64,000 nt of DNA from contig JAECUM010004953.1 of NCBI GenBank assembly GCA_016617855.1, positions 57,630 to 121,629 on the forward strand. Direction: 5' to 3'. Each line of letters opens with the position of its first letter. Position 1 is the stretch's first letter. Source of the stretch: Megalonaias nervosa. Lineage: Eukaryota > Mollusca > Bivalvia > Unionida > Unionidae. The position numbers were made by a program, and so were the translations under genes. Below are positions 61,501 through 63,817 of the stretch, piece by piece. Under the pieces are notes generated by a model that did not search any database, had not been told where the DNA came from, and saw only the letters and a list, made by a program, of their open reading frames with translations.

Positions 61501-63817
61501 TACTGCAAAACCCATTTTTATTTTACATTCGAGCACTTTATCATAAAATCAATAAACCTCTTAAAAACCTAATGTGCAAGTCTTACACAAATTTTGGTCA
61601 AGGTGCATAGTCTACAGCAAAACTTACTACTTAAAAACCACTTTTCTTATTTCAACCAATGACCTTGACCACTGGATTCCAAAATTAATGGTTTCTTCCT
61701 TACTCCAAGTGAAACCCATCCTCATGGTTCAATCCAGGTTTGTGATATAGAATTCAAGCTACTTTGCAAAAAACTTTTTTTGTTTCAGCCAATGACCTTT
61801 TACCTGTTGACCCCTAAAAATCAGCAGGCTTCTTTCTTACACAATATGCAAGTCATCCACAACTTTTGTTAAATATACATGGTCAGAAACTAAAATTTTC
61901 ATGTTGATCCCATATTTATTTCAGTGGCAATGACACTAACCTTTTGACTCCAAAAATCAATAGGATTTTTTTTCATTACATGAAGTGCAATCTATCCATA
62001 AAGTCTGATCCATGTATAACTTGTGTTATTGTGCAGGAACCATATTTCATCTTTTTAGTCAGTGGTCTTCACCTCTGAACTTTTTGTAGCAAAATCAATA
62101 TGCTTCTTTCTTATTACAAAGTCCACGCTGTCCATAAAATGTTTGGGCCTGGTATCTGATGTTGATGTATTGTTATTATGCAGAAATCATTTCTGCCCAC
62201 AAAACTGATAAGCTTCTTCTTTAGTTAAATAAGTTTTCCAGAATGTTTAGTGCAGAAAAAGTTAGATGAACTGACTGGGTCATGGCATAATATACTCTTC
62301 AAAAAATGGTGGGCATATAAAAATAAGGCAGCTTTTATGCTTGGCATCATTAACTATATTGTATACTCATTTTGATGCAATTTCTACATGTGGTTCAAAT
62401 ACCAAGTGCCTGTATTTGACCACTGCATTGAAACATTTTTTTAATGAACAAATCTTTAAAAAAGAAGAAATGAAATGTAACATAGTGATAGAGACTTTAG
62501 GACTTAGAAATGCTGAAAGGCAATATCAACAATTCCAGTAGGAGTGGCAATAACATGATCTTCAATATGGAAATATTGGATTTCCAGGCAGCATCATTTT
62601 CATTAGGCCAAAATAGACATGGGGACTAATGTACATATAAAGTTTGATGGTTATTCTTCAAGAAGTTTAGAAGTAGTGCTAATAAACAGACAGAATTCAG
62701 ATGATGGGACAACAGGCCAACCTTGAAGCTCATCTGGTCTATGTATGTATAGAGCTAAAAATGCCTTGGGTTGCTACTATGTATCAGTTTGTGCCAAAAA
62801 TTACTTAGACATGAAAAATGCACATGTGATGTTGGGTTCATAACCTTCTTTAGCTATGACCTTGCATTTGGGACACGTTGGATCATATGAATGATATTCC
62901 AGTTTTGCTTAACCCTATAATAGCTTTTCAGAAATATGGACCTTTTGGCATCACTGGTATACAATGTACTATATTTTTTTAAAACAAAATTTTGATGTGG
63001 CATCAAATATGTGAATAAAAACTGTCCACTAAACCAAAGGTGGCAGGGGATAGTTTTGTAAATTGACCCTGTCAAATTTATTAACTTAAGACAATGGAAC
63101 TAATATTGTTTACTAATTAAAGATATGGATATATTTGTAAACTAGGTGTTTCCGGCTTGTGTTGTTCTTGAAATTGACGTGAGGCATGTACACGTTCCAT
63201 AATTACTCTGCAGTATGTAGGTGGTGAAATATCAATTGTCGGCTAGGAAGAAGAGCTAGCCCTTTAGCAGTAAACATGTGGGTGCCCCCTCATAACATAA
63301 ACATGTGGGTTCTGGGCAAGCAGAACAGCTCAAAAACGGTTTGGATGGCAACTGCATCAACCTGTTTAGTACACAATATTTTGCAGAATTATCACCTAGA
63401 AAAAGGGCTTGCGTTTGTTCTGTGAGCATCCCATGGTGTCAAAAATGAACTTTTGCTATGAACTGCTGACGACTTCTCTGGACATGTGAATAATATTATT
63501 ATGCTTTGTTTTAATATAGCTATCCAAAAATGTGGACCTTTTTATATCTCACTTGTGCATTTTTTAAAACGATTTTTCTTATACAAGGCGGTGAATGCGG
63601 CATTAAATTTGCGCATAAAAATTGTCCTTTGCACTCGAAGTAATACAGAGCGTTAAAACCGGCGACACTGACTCCAAGATACAGAAGAAAAACGTTTTAC
63701 CGTATCGATGTCTGGAAACCGGCGCTGACTTGTACTGACAGTTTCCATCATCAAATACAGGCTAACGAACACCACACAGAAAAATAAAGCACCCCAAAGT
63801 GCAACATATTTCTTCAT
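735..63817 (-). CDS. MAN2A: Golgi alpha-mannosidase II, 14 exons, 3' part beyond window
   Basis: This gene encodes the type II Golgi membrane enzyme that trims two outer mannoses (alpha-1,3 and alpha-1,6) from GlcNAcMan5GlcNAc2, committing N-glycans to the complex type. Fourteen exons join in frame (63701-63817, 56663-56800, 54253-54432, 45386-45530, 44041-44212, 36838-36965, 33431-33604, 26649-26835, 23010-23187, 16461-16663, 14662-14844, 13915-14029, 12983-13050, 735-900). They give 718 residues: anchor 1-24, coiled-coil stem c. 40-110, then the GH38 domain. Seen directly: Zn ligands His190/Asp192, nucleophile Asp304, acid/base Asp441, and Zn-binding His584 followed by Asp585. Family members have about 1,100-1,150 residues, so the C-terminal beta domains are off the left edge. 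The Golgi Man2A rather than lysosomal type is chosen from the N-terminal anchor, the HSHNDPGW context and the [12 protein letters not shown] motif. No frame break was found. The role is inferred from homology. Confidence 0.97.
990..1510. repeat. family A unit array (about 150 bp units)
   Basis: Degenerate units share 'aatcagatgcaagatca', 'tggatcttgctcatta' and 'tcaaagatcttgat' type words. Further arrays of the same family lie at 11180-12200 and 20570-21240. It is non-coding. Confidence 0.7.
1966..2107. repeat. foldback element, about 58 bp arms
   Basis: Left arm 1966-2023 and right arm 2050-2107 are near-perfect reverse complements, with only a few mismatches, around a loop of about 26 bases. 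The arms end at attgcat.../...ttgcaat. This is a MITE-like foldback or hairpin of unknown family. Confidence 0.75.
2187..3805. repeat. tandem repeat of about 48 bp, interrupted by the TIR element
   Basis: Units read roughly 'ataaccttatataaccaa' then 'gttaaagcataaatttta' and 'ttcattat'. One unit precedes the transposon at 2190-2234 and three or more follow at 3670-3805. Confidence 0.7.
2235..3667. mobile_element. 1.4 kb TIR transposon with TA target duplication
   Basis: The ends are imperfect inverted repeats of about 27 bp: ccatatttacggcatgtttt at left, and the complement of aaaacataccgtaaatacgg at right, each extending to ggac/gtcc. TA flanks both ends (2233-2234, 3668-3669). Removing the element and one TA restores aaccttatataaccaag, the same word as the neighbouring tandem unit at 3786-3801. 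TA insertion suggests a Tc1/mariner-like mechanism. No transposase is recognisable in the interior; an 81-codon minus-strand frame at 2722-2967 resembles nothing known to me. Confidence 0.75.
4530..5447 (+). repeat. 5' LTR of the gypsy element
   Basis: Starts tgttacgtatatg and ends catgtaaca, so the ends form the inverted pair TGTTAC/GTAACA. It aligns along its full length to 10204-11117 with few-percent divergence by eye. The unique region starts with aagaaaattgggtcgctcg, where a primer binding site should lie; the primer tRNA was not identified. Confidence 0.93.
5607..6666 (+). pseudogene. gag: gag of the gypsy element, broken
   Basis: The reading frame starts at the ATG at 5607. Stop codons interrupt it near 5727 and 6018, and frame changes occur near 6400 and 6530. 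The middle is a long Glu/Arg/Gln coiled coil built from a repeated unit of about 66 bp (FEKEERERQ repeated three times). It is followed by a capsid-like segment with [15 protein letters not shown] and KWPREHW. It would package the element's RNA. The copy is not translatable as one protein. Confidence 0.85.
6666..7028 (+). pseudogene. gag C-terminus with defective zinc knuckle
   Basis: The frame encodes a Ser/Thr/Pro-rich linker and [12 protein letters not shown] near 6880-6915, a CCHC nucleocapsid knuckle in which the first Cys position is Phe. It ends at a stop at 7026, just before the protease frame. Confidence 0.8.
7041..7470 (+). pseudogene. aspartic protease of the gypsy element
   Basis: A retropepsin-like domain with the active-site motif DTGAS at about 7128-7142, the partner hydrophobic strand [12 protein letters not shown] near 7318-7350, and further beta-rich sequence. 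The pol frame then shifts near 7470 into the integrase frame. In most gypsy elements RT would follow here; instead integrase does. Confidence 0.88.
7472..8524 (+). pseudogene. integrase of the gypsy element, catalytic core damaged
   Basis: The order is a linker, an H2C2 zinc finger ([14 protein letters not shown], then CRSCHTC near 7990), the core with the first catalytic Asp in MVDCVGPLP (about 8090), and a C-terminal GPYKV motif (about 8457). In the second catalytic block the expected SD.G pattern reads SRQR. The segment with the catalytic Glu seems deleted: the sequence jumps from QQFKS to a WFHKTL remnant. Integrase directly follows protease and precedes RT. Confidence 0.9.
8623..10066 (+). 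pseudogene. reverse transcriptase and RNase H of the gypsy element
   Basis: RT motifs appear in order: a [15 protein letters not shown] entry segment, a frameshift near 8930, [43 protein letters not shown] and the catalytic YIDD near 9264-9275, then FLGHIVG and the [15 protein letters not shown] thumb (here [13 protein letters not shown]). RNase H starts near 9690 with [14 protein letters not shown] stop at 9860 interrupts it before the end, YSDHNPLTF...[12 protein letters not shown], which terminates at 10066. These motifs are gypsy type, not copia. Confidence 0.93.
10204..11117 (+). repeat. 3' LTR of the gypsy element
   Basis: Starts tattacgtatatg, with one base of the terminal TG mutated, and ends catgtaaca. 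Compared with the 5' LTR it has small indels, and many CG sites of the 5' copy appear as TG or CA. A polypurine tract lies directly upstream (10196-10203). Confidence 0.93.
11180..12200. repeat. family A unit array with embedded SINE
   Basis: Five or six degenerate units of about 150 bp with 'gccaatcagatgcaagatca', 'gtggatcttgctcatta', 'tcttgatgatat' and 'atatggcctcc' words. A tRNA-type SINE at 11548-11785 is inserted in the array. Confidence 0.75.
11548..11785 (-). mobile_element. tRNA-derived SINE, family 1
   Basis: Read on the minus strand: a tRNA-like head (right end), a conserved body and a short CAA-rich tail (the ttgttgttattgtta at left). The body 'agcctatcttgtgctc' and 'cctccacc' and the tail match the copies at 15689-15870 and 15960-16199. 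Confidence 0.75.
12500..12610. repeat. short tandem repeat, about 48 bp, three units
   Basis: Three units share 'tttacaattacactaggcaa' followed by a ttatattttt-like run. The rest of 12201-12982 is AT-rich with no recognised feature. Confidence 0.6.
12983..13050 (-). CDS. MAN2A: MAN2A exon 13, 68 bp micro-exon with weak donor
   Basis: Residues 641-663, reading [16 protein letters not shown] and ending TDSS plus a split Arg. QDSLPEK is conserved in this position of the family. The acceptor is TGATTTCAG. The donor that keeps the frame is GTTGGT directly after AGTCG; exon 14 then supplies the last base of the Arg codon and continues PVMFYNSLG. The distance between DSLP and FYN equals that in vertebrate MAN2A. 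Confidence 0.85.
13051..13914. other. intron 12, nothing recognised
   Basis: Intron between exons 12 and 13. The open frames here have no recognisable similarity and no splice context. Confidence 0.6.
13915..14029 (-). CDS. MAN2A: MAN2A exon 12
   Basis: Residues 602-640, reading [15 protein letters not shown] and ending KENPVFNV. It follows the VVVDYG(N)R segment as in other MAN2A proteins, where this part links the barrel and three-helix domain to the beta domains. The acceptor is TTCTGCAG and the donor GTAGGT. Confidence 0.92.
14030..14661. other. intron 11, nothing recognised
   Basis: Short AT-rich intron. A donor-like GTAAGA lies on the minus strand at 14076-14081, but no matching exon is needed because exons 11 and 12 join in phase. 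Confidence 0.6.
14662..14844 (-). CDS. MAN2A: MAN2A exon 11: HHD zinc-binding motif
   Basis: Residues 541-602. It contains [22 protein letters not shown] and VVVDYGNR. His584 is the C-terminal Zn ligand and Asp585 the neighbouring active-site acid. The residue after HHD is Gly, where vertebrate enzymes have Ala. The donor is GTGTGT. Confidence 0.98.
15689..15870 (-). mobile_element. tRNA-derived SINE, family 1, with (CAA)n tail
   Basis: On the minus strand the body ends in gcgttaagccccaca followed by (CAA)8, visible on the plus strand as ttgttg... at 15688-15711. The tRNA head is missing or truncated at the right end. The body shares 'gggtcggtggttctt', 'cctccacc' and 'ggccgccatgtaaagcc' with the next copy. 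Confidence 0.8.
15960..16199 (-). mobile_element. tRNA-derived SINE, family 1, with full head
   Basis: On the minus strand the head starts at 16199 with an A-box-like 'tggccaagtggtcaaagg' and a degenerate B box 'gggttgagtct', then the conserved body and 'gtgttaaacgcac' end. Known SINEs of molluscs and other animals (MetaSINE-like) have this layout; family membership is inferred, not tested. Confidence 0.82.
16461..16663 (-). CDS. MAN2A: MAN2A exon 10
   Basis: Residues 474-541. It reads [10 protein letters not shown], then [25 protein letters not shown], split here as [14 protein letters not shown] and [11 protein letters not shown], the most conserved block of the family. The end YHL plus a split Arg joins RAAEM of exon 11. 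Confidence 0.97.
17224..17332. repeat. (AT)n microsatellite followed by (GATA)n
   Basis: About 45 AT units (17224-17315) continue into gatagatagatagata. An open reading frame across it encoding an Ile/Tyr run is an artefact. The flanking 16664-20090 shows no other clear feature except a three-fold 'aaatgacatgtatct' repeat at 19804-19852. Confidence 0.97.
20091..20395. repeat. two (AT)n microsatellites
   Basis: AT runs at 20091-20133 and 20320-20390, separated by AT-rich unique sequence. Confidence 0.95.
20570..21240. repeat. family A unit array
   Basis: Four or five degenerate units with 'ccaatctgatgcaagatca', 'gtggatctca..caatat' and 'tcaaacttgtctgaaatttt' words. The array runs directly into family B at 21420. 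Confidence 0.75.
21420..22190. repeat. family B unit array, about 130-150 bp units
   Basis: About five degenerate units with 'agcaataacaagattttcaa', 'gatggcagccat', 'caccattttcatttag', 'gaccaactagacatcat' and 'aagtcttctggtgaaaaccc'. The same family occurs at 31080-31200, 57110-58000 and 62520-62700. Confidence 0.8.
22390..22700 (-). repeat. fragment of LINE 5' region
   Basis: Matches the 5' part of the LINE at 53090-53342: 'gcttggcatgac.agccga', 'ctcaactaccaggat', 'tgcaaccca.ggcaaac' and 'ttctacaaccc' occur in the same order. It is a solo fragment without ORF. Confidence 0.7.
23010..23187 (-). CDS. MAN2A: MAN2A exon 9: acid/base catalyst
   Basis: Residues 414-473. It contains [19 protein letters not shown] (Asp441 is the presumed general acid/base) and [11 protein letters not shown]. 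The acceptor is TGTGTAG and the donor GTGAGT; the exon leaves in phase 0. Confidence 0.97.
23756..24785. repeat. tandem pair of about 145 bp units, one split by a solo LTR
   Basis: The unit has 'aatgaaaatcatgataaaag', 'cacctgaccaggcaagac', 'ttaatggaaaactg' and 'acataagagttaaag'. Unit 1 is 23756-23821 plus 24561-24650. Unit 2 is 24651-24785. Confidence 0.8.
23822..24560 (+). mobile_element. solo LTR, gypsy-type, target duplication ATGG
   Basis: Starts ttttatgtatattt and ends gagtaataaca, flanked by atgg at 23818-23821 and 24561-24564. Its 3' part (gaaataaattat.ttgttaaa, caaaacttgtt, ctgttacttag, ataaca) resembles the end of the gypsy LTR at 4530-5447. The intact tandem unit at 24700 shows the empty site. 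Confidence 0.78.
24800..25640. repeat. family C unit array (tgaccttgacctttgacc core)
   Basis: Units of about 130-150 bp with 'cttgacctttgaccccaaa', 'caatag.cttcttccttacc', 'gtgcaagccatccacaaa' and 'gtgtga..cagaactaatg'. A SINE sits inside the array at 25313-25510. Other arrays lie at 53440-53930 and 61560-62220. Confidence 0.8.
25313..25510 (+). mobile_element. tRNA-derived SINE, family 2
   Basis: The head has an A box 'tggctcagtggttaagg' and a B box 'gttcaaatcc' about 34 bases apart, then a short body ending in 'ttgctgtgccataaagcacc' and a CAAACTAAACC tail. It shares this end with the minus-strand copy at 60853-61036. It is a SINE head rather than a functional tRNA gene, since the acceptor stem does not pair. 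Confidence 0.85.
25641..26648. other. intron 8 remainder, no recognised feature
   Basis: AT-rich. Two short similar segments ('ttccagatataacagtatgt' at 26141 and 26428) suggest an old local duplication. Confidence 0.5.
26649..26835 (-). CDS. MAN2A: MAN2A exon 8
   Basis: Residues 352-414. It encodes [19 protein letters not shown] and [10 protein letters not shown], signature segments of Golgi mannosidase II, then [11 protein letters not shown]. It has no internal start codon and so is easy to miss. Splice sites are TTACACAG and GTAATA, and phases agree with both neighbours. Confidence 0.96.
26940..27900 (-). mobile_element. DIRS-like element remnant 1 (3' end)
   Basis: A terminal segment (26960-27110, 'ctccaagaatacccaatt') is followed by a complementary segment (27218-27250, 'taatgtgatcaggtaagtat') as in DIRS 3' ends. 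The sequence to 27900 resembles the tyrosine recombinase part of the DIRS copy at 38930-39160 but is full of breaks. Confidence 0.65.
27905..30640 (-). mobile_element. DIRS-like element remnant 2
   Basis: The 3' terminal segment (27910-28100) and complementary region (28180-28265, 'taatgtgatcaggtatt') precede, in plus coordinates, a tyrosine recombinase remnant (28698-28997 minus, with [11 protein letters not shown] and HALADWLKS), and an RNase H/RT remnant (29780-30640 minus, with [15 protein letters not shown] and GLWVYAYTS-type residues). A 22 bp minisatellite lies inside. All frames are broken. Confidence 0.72.
29128..29346. repeat. 22 bp minisatellite, 10 units
   Basis: Two unit types alternate: gtgtgcttggataggtcaga+at and gtgtacatagatatgtcaga+at. 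Units are contiguous with no spacers. Confidence 0.97.
30655..30940 (-). mobile_element. tRNA-derived SINE, family 3
   Basis: On the minus strand the head has 'gtagagtgtccgcctcagat' and a B box 'gggttcaatccc'. The body has 'ttaagaggttagtgttagga' and 'ataatgtgacttggtgggac'. A second copy lies at 31205-31490. Confidence 0.82.
31080..31204. repeat. family B unit
   Basis: Single unit with 'gatggcaactgctgtggcca', 'caccattttcatttagaacc' and 'aatcttctggtgaaaacc'. Confidence 0.7.
31205..31490 (-). mobile_element. tRNA-derived SINE, family 3, second copy
   Basis: Same body as the copy at 30655-30940. The head has 'ttggcctaagtgtttagagc' and a B box 'ggttcatacc'. The two copies sit 265 bases apart, separated by a family B unit. 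Confidence 0.82.
31722..32865. mobile_element. hAT-like non-autonomous element, 8 bp target duplication
   Basis: Flanked by ctggatag at 31714-31721 and 32866-32873. The ends are imperfect inverted repeats: TACAGCTGGGTA at left against TAGAGGTGTGTA (complement of the right end). Internal inverted words (ctgtggtatattgcaatat and its near-complement) lie at 31750-31805, with similar 'accgtggcatgtac' words at 32798-32812. No transposase was recognised in 1,144 bp. Confidence 0.72.
32874..33430. other. intron 7 remainder, nothing recognised
   Basis: AT-rich, with a homopolymer T/A stretch near 33051-33066. Confidence 0.5.
33431..33604 (-). CDS. MAN2A: MAN2A exon 7: catalytic nucleophile
   Basis: Residues 294-352. 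It contains [11 protein letters not shown], in which Asp304 is the catalytic nucleophile and Zn ligand, followed by [12 protein letters not shown] and LEFMWRQQW. The exon starts with GT GTG after an AACAAG acceptor and ends in phase 1 at GTAGGT. Confidence 0.98.
33605..35451. other. intron 6 left part, no clear feature
   Basis: AT-rich sequence. A short direct duplication 'acagtcatgtggtcatgtcc' + 'tcaatgcaacaaa' occurs at 35231-35298. Traces of the dispersed unit families are too degraded to delimit. Confidence 0.5.
35452..35751. repeat. recent tandem duplication, 154 bp period
   Basis: 35452-35597 and 35606-35751 are identical by eye over 146 bp (start actagcttcaccagttgccc), separated by cacataat. 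The content belongs to a dispersed family with 'caatcaggggccataacatg'. Confidence 0.95.
35770..36524 (+). mobile_element. decayed solo LTR related to 23822-24560
   Basis: Shares in order 'gttcatgatt', 'agttgtgttcagttga', 'gacattttggacta', 'gcacatcagcaca', 'gatagaact', 'tgaaataaact' and 'tctgttacttag', ending in ataacaatg. Start and target duplication are unclear. Confidence 0.65.
36752..36805. repeat. (GA)n microsatellite
   Basis: About 27 GA units in intron 6, 33 bases downstream of the exon 6 donor. A Ser/Leu-repeat reading frame across it is spurious. Confidence 0.97.
36838..36965 (-). CDS. MAN2A: MAN2A exon 6
   Basis: Residues 251-294, with the highly conserved [20 protein letters not shown] and the MIEGHQWL segment. 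The donor GTAGTA lies close to a long (GA)n microsatellite at 36752-36805, about 33 bases into the intron. Confidence 0.97.
36966..37916. other. intron 5 left part, nothing recognised
   Basis: AT-rich with no repeat family or coding signal I can name. Confidence 0.5.
37917..38108. repeat. DIRS inverted terminal repeat, left
   Basis: Pairs with 43500-43700 in inverted orientation. For example 'gtaactcctgctcatcacct' with 'ccccttgg' here matches the complement of the ccaaggggaggtaatgggca region at 43532-43551. Confidence 0.85.
38160..38275. repeat. DIRS internal complementary region
   Basis: The first part (taatgtgattggttaagtat + tctcgga) is the complement of the outer left terminus at 37935-37975. 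The second part (gaatgtccccaatcacatta) is complementary to the outer right terminus at 43648-43680. The two are adjacent here, as expected for the region used to circularise DIRS cDNA. Confidence 0.82.
38693..39552 (-). pseudogene. tyrosine recombinase of the DIRS element, broken
   Basis: The main frame at 38693-39268 has [20 protein letters not shown] (the ARR.SEL-type box I with its catalytic Arg), then [19 protein letters not shown]-like '[13 protein letters not shown]'. It would insert circular cDNA without target duplication. The N-terminal part lies in other frames up to about 39552, so the gene is a pseudogene. Confidence 0.82.
39595..41016 (-). pseudogene. reverse transcriptase and RNase H of the DIRS element, broken
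   Basis: RT pieces are [17 protein letters not shown] (about 40760-40830), [20 protein letters not shown] and GTEFLT (about 40440-40520), the latter a characteristic DIRS signature. They are followed by RNase H pieces with [16 protein letters not shown] (about 40090-40140) and, at its end, [19 protein letters not shown] + [11 protein letters not shown] (39670-39780). The pieces lie in at least five frames. The YLDDWL-type catalytic box is not intact. Confidence 0.85.
41474..42240 (-). pseudogene. gag of the DIRS element
   Basis: Two overlapping frames (41474-42145 and 41737-42240) upstream of RT. The segment [19 protein letters not shown] followed by QDTYL resembles the C-terminal part of DIRS gag proteins; the rest is unrecognised. 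Confidence 0.6.
43189..43475. repeat. tandem duplication, 145 bp period, in DIRS leader
   Basis: 43189-43330 and 43334-43475 differ at only about two sites by eye. It lies just inside the right terminal repeat of the DIRS element. Confidence 0.95.
43500..43700. repeat. DIRS inverted terminal repeat, right
   Basis: Inverted partner of 37917-38108. Shared words include 'cctagtgaaatctggtggtg', 'gggctggatt' and 'cataatgagattgggga'. Confidence 0.85.
44041..44212 (-). CDS. MAN2A: MAN2A exon 5
   Basis: Residues 194-251. It completes DPGW and continues with [25 protein letters not shown] and [14 protein letters not shown], all typical of the first alpha/beta part of the catalytic barrel in Golgi mannosidase II. 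The acceptor is TTTAG and the donor GTAAAT. Confidence 0.97.
44332..44384. repeat. palindromic repeat, 'cacagacccagatctg' family
   Basis: Arms 44332-44354 and 44362-44384 pair with a few mismatches (gcacagatccagacctgcca against tggcagacctgggtctgtgc). The flank ttaggagtaat at 44391-44401 pairs with attactcctaa in other copies. Related copies lie at 59341-59391 and 59492-59560. Confidence 0.75.
45011..45073. repeat. duplicated 24 bp near-palindrome
   Basis: 'aagcaaggtttataaatctt' + 'gctt' is a near-perfect palindrome and occurs twice with a 33 bp period. The remainder of intron 4 (44402-45385) shows nothing else. Confidence 0.8.
45386..45530 (-). CDS. MAN2A: MAN2A exon 4: HSHND zinc-binding motif
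   Basis: Residues 146-193 plus the first base of 194. It contains [12 protein letters not shown], a potential N-glycosylation site (NVT), and [10 protein letters not shown] at its end. His190 and Asp192 correspond to the two N-terminal Zn ligands of GH38 enzymes. The donor is GTACTA and the exon leaves in phase 1. Confidence 0.97.
45790..46305. repeat. about 20 bp minisatellite, some 25 degenerate units
   Basis: Units of 18-21 bp read 'tggccttaaagtaccaagca' with variants (ttcaagtacc, catgcac, catgtat). Divergence among units indicates age. Confidence 0.93.
46469..46519. repeat. (GA)n microsatellite
   Basis: About 25 GA units preceded by a short (TA)n run at 46455-46468. Confidence 0.97.
46947..47279 (-). 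pseudogene. LINE ORF2 C-terminal zinc knuckle
   Basis: Encodes [17 protein letters not shown] (C-x2-C-x8-H-x4-C), the knuckle that closes ORF2 in I-type LINEs, preceded by an [16 protein letters not shown] segment. A frameshift near 47279 separates it from RNase H. Confidence 0.82.
47276..48195 (-). pseudogene. LINE RNase H domain and RT connection
   Basis: The upstream frame (47812-48195) is the RT thumb/connection with [20 protein letters not shown]. The RNase H frames (47276-47915) show [10 protein letters not shown] (first catalytic Asp), [14 protein letters not shown] (Glu), [11 protein letters not shown] (the Asp-to-Asn position) and [15 protein letters not shown] (His and final Asp). 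Confidence 0.88.
48440..49385. other. about 0.95 kb interruption in LINE ORF2
   Basis: LINE coding similarity stops after DRTPVDL (about 49385) and resumes at [10 protein letters not shown] (about 48430). The sequence between has no LINE similarity, an AT-rich left half, a G13 run at 48904-48916 and no recognisable TIRs or target duplication. Confidence 0.6.
49385..50288 (-). pseudogene. LINE reverse transcriptase, broken
   Basis: RT motifs: [15 protein letters not shown] (about 50230) and [13 protein letters not shown] (50090), [13 protein letters not shown] (49820-49860), [13 protein letters not shown] (49640-49690) and the catalytic YVDD (49585-49596, in SLYVDDILI). Frames shift between blocks near 50085 and 49630. 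Confidence 0.92.
50678..51600 (-). pseudogene. LINE endonuclease (EEP/AP type), broken
   Basis: Frames 51056-51481 and 50678-51034 encode [35 protein letters not shown] and SSDHFPFSL. In the GDFNAHN box the catalytic Asp reads Asn. The SDHFP box has the final catalytic pair. Stops separate the pieces. Confidence 0.88.
51809..52920 (-). pseudogene. LINE ORF1 (gag-like) with CCHC knuckle
   Basis: The frame at 52144-52920 (258 codons) has a Lys-rich N-terminal part, an RRM-like segment and [15 protein letters not shown] near 52190-52240, a CX2CX4HX4C knuckle. The downstream part continues in another frame (51809-52201) with a Ser/Thr/Pro-rich tail. ORF1 would bind the element RNA. Confidence 0.82.
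52930..53342 (-). repeat. LINE 5' leader
   Basis: From 53342: 'ggcccctgtgggtctggggt', 'gttgtaagaggtgacta', 'gccatgggttgcatccc' and 'atcctggtagttgagcagag'. A fragment of the same leader lies at 22390-22700. Confidence 0.72.
53440..53930. repeat. family C unit array
   Basis: Three to four units with 'gaccttgacctctgacc', 'gtgcaag.cattcacaaagt' and 'ctaatgttactg..ggaaac'. The hAT MITE at 53934 inserted into this array. Confidence 0.78.
53934..54092. mobile_element. 159 bp hAT MITE with perfect 8 bp target duplication
   Basis: Terminal inverted repeats caggggtctcaaact / complement of gtttgagacccctg. Target duplication ctctagat at 53926-53933 and 54093-54100, identical. The interior has 'gcgggccacaggatatggct' and 'tggcgggccacgtg', GC-richer than the surroundings. 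There is no coding capacity. It resembles the hAT termini of the CAG.GGTCTCAAACT type. Confidence 0.93.
54253..54432 (-). CDS. MAN2A: MAN2A exon 3: stem to catalytic-domain junction
   Basis: Residues 86-145, phase 0 at both ends, with a TTTGCAG acceptor and a GTATGA donor. It starts in the charged stem and ends with a Cys/Trp segment and SDVQ. It reads straight into [16 protein letters not shown] of exon 4, the conserved start of the GH38 domain in MAN2A. Confidence 0.92.
54676..55079. mobile_element. 404 bp TIR element, cagggttcata ends
   Basis: Ends cagggttcatac and the complement of atatgaaccctg. agcaa flanks both sides (54671-54675 and 55080-55084). The interior carries repeated, partly inverted words 'tttcccaaactttcaaagac'. 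It looks like a non-autonomous hAT-group element with a short target site. The rest of intron 2 (55085-56662) has no recognised feature. Confidence 0.75.
56663..56800 (-). CDS. MAN2A: MAN2A exon 2: coiled-coil stem
   Basis: Residues 40-85, phase 0 at both ends, with a TTTTGCAG acceptor and a GTAAGT donor. The sequence is charged and heptad-like ([23 protein letters not shown]), as expected for the lumenal stem between anchor and catalytic domain. The stem is poorly conserved between phyla, so the assignment rests on frame, splice sites and position. Confidence 0.88.
57110..58010. repeat. family B unit array
   Basis: Five or six units with 'gataacaagattttcaagat', 'ggccaccatggcagcca', 'caccattttcatttagg' and 'gtcttctggtgaaaacccc'. 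It ends with 'gtttcatggcaatcctccaa' and 'taacggacagatggcagata'. Confidence 0.82.
58378..58683. repeat. about 41 bp minisatellite, 7 units
   Basis: The unit has 'gattctggcattcactttcc' then 'aggatctattctaagacatg'. The inner units are nearly identical, the first two diverged. Confidence 0.95.
59341..59560. repeat. two or three copies of the palindromic 'cagacccagatctg' repeat
   Basis: 59341-59391 and 59492-59560 have pairing arms (cacagaccctgatct against agatctgggtctatg). Between them 'gattactcctaatgaagtgc' and 'ggactaagatctgtcagc' mark a third, decayed copy. Same family as 44332-44384. Confidence 0.75.
59561..60852. other. intron 1 middle, no recognised feature
   Basis: AT-rich. Open frames are short and without recognised similarity. 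Confidence 0.5.
60853..61036 (-). mobile_element. tRNA-derived SINE, family 2
   Basis: On the minus strand the head starts at 61036 with 'agtggctcagtggttaacat' and a B box 'ggtttgaattat', and the end is 'gttgctgtgccataaagcac' with a CCAGACCAAAC tail. Same family as 25313-25510. Confidence 0.83.
61560..62220. repeat. family C unit array
   Basis: Four to five units with 'ccaatgacctt.acc', 'caagtcatccacaacttttg' and 'aaaatcaataggattttttt' words. Confidence 0.78.
62520..62760. repeat. family B end unit
   Basis: 'ggagtggcaataacatgatc', 'catcattttcattaggcc', 'taaagtttgatggttattct' and 'ctaataaacagacagaattc'. It matches the end of the 57110-58010 array. Confidence 0.7.
62860..63660. repeat. diverged direct repeat next to exon 1
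   Basis: 62860-63060 and 63465-63660 align in direct orientation: 'tatccaaaaatgtggacctt' against 'tttcagaaatatggacctttt', then '..ttttttaaaac.a.tttt', 'ggtg.atg.ggcat.aaat', 'cataaaaattgtcc'. About 600 bp period. The right copy ends 40 bases from exon 1. Confidence 0.65.
63701..63817 (-). CDS. MAN2A: MAN2A exon 1: start codon and signal anchor
   Basis: Residues 1-39. The start ATG at 63817-63815 has A at -3. A short Lys-Lys cytosolic tail is followed by a hydrophobic stretch (about residues 5-24) rich in Phe, Val and Leu and ending in SLYLMM, which closely parallels the signal anchor of vertebrate MAN2A. The exon ends in phase 0 at a GTAAAA donor. The 183 bases to the right edge are 5' UTR or promoter. 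Confidence 0.93.
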
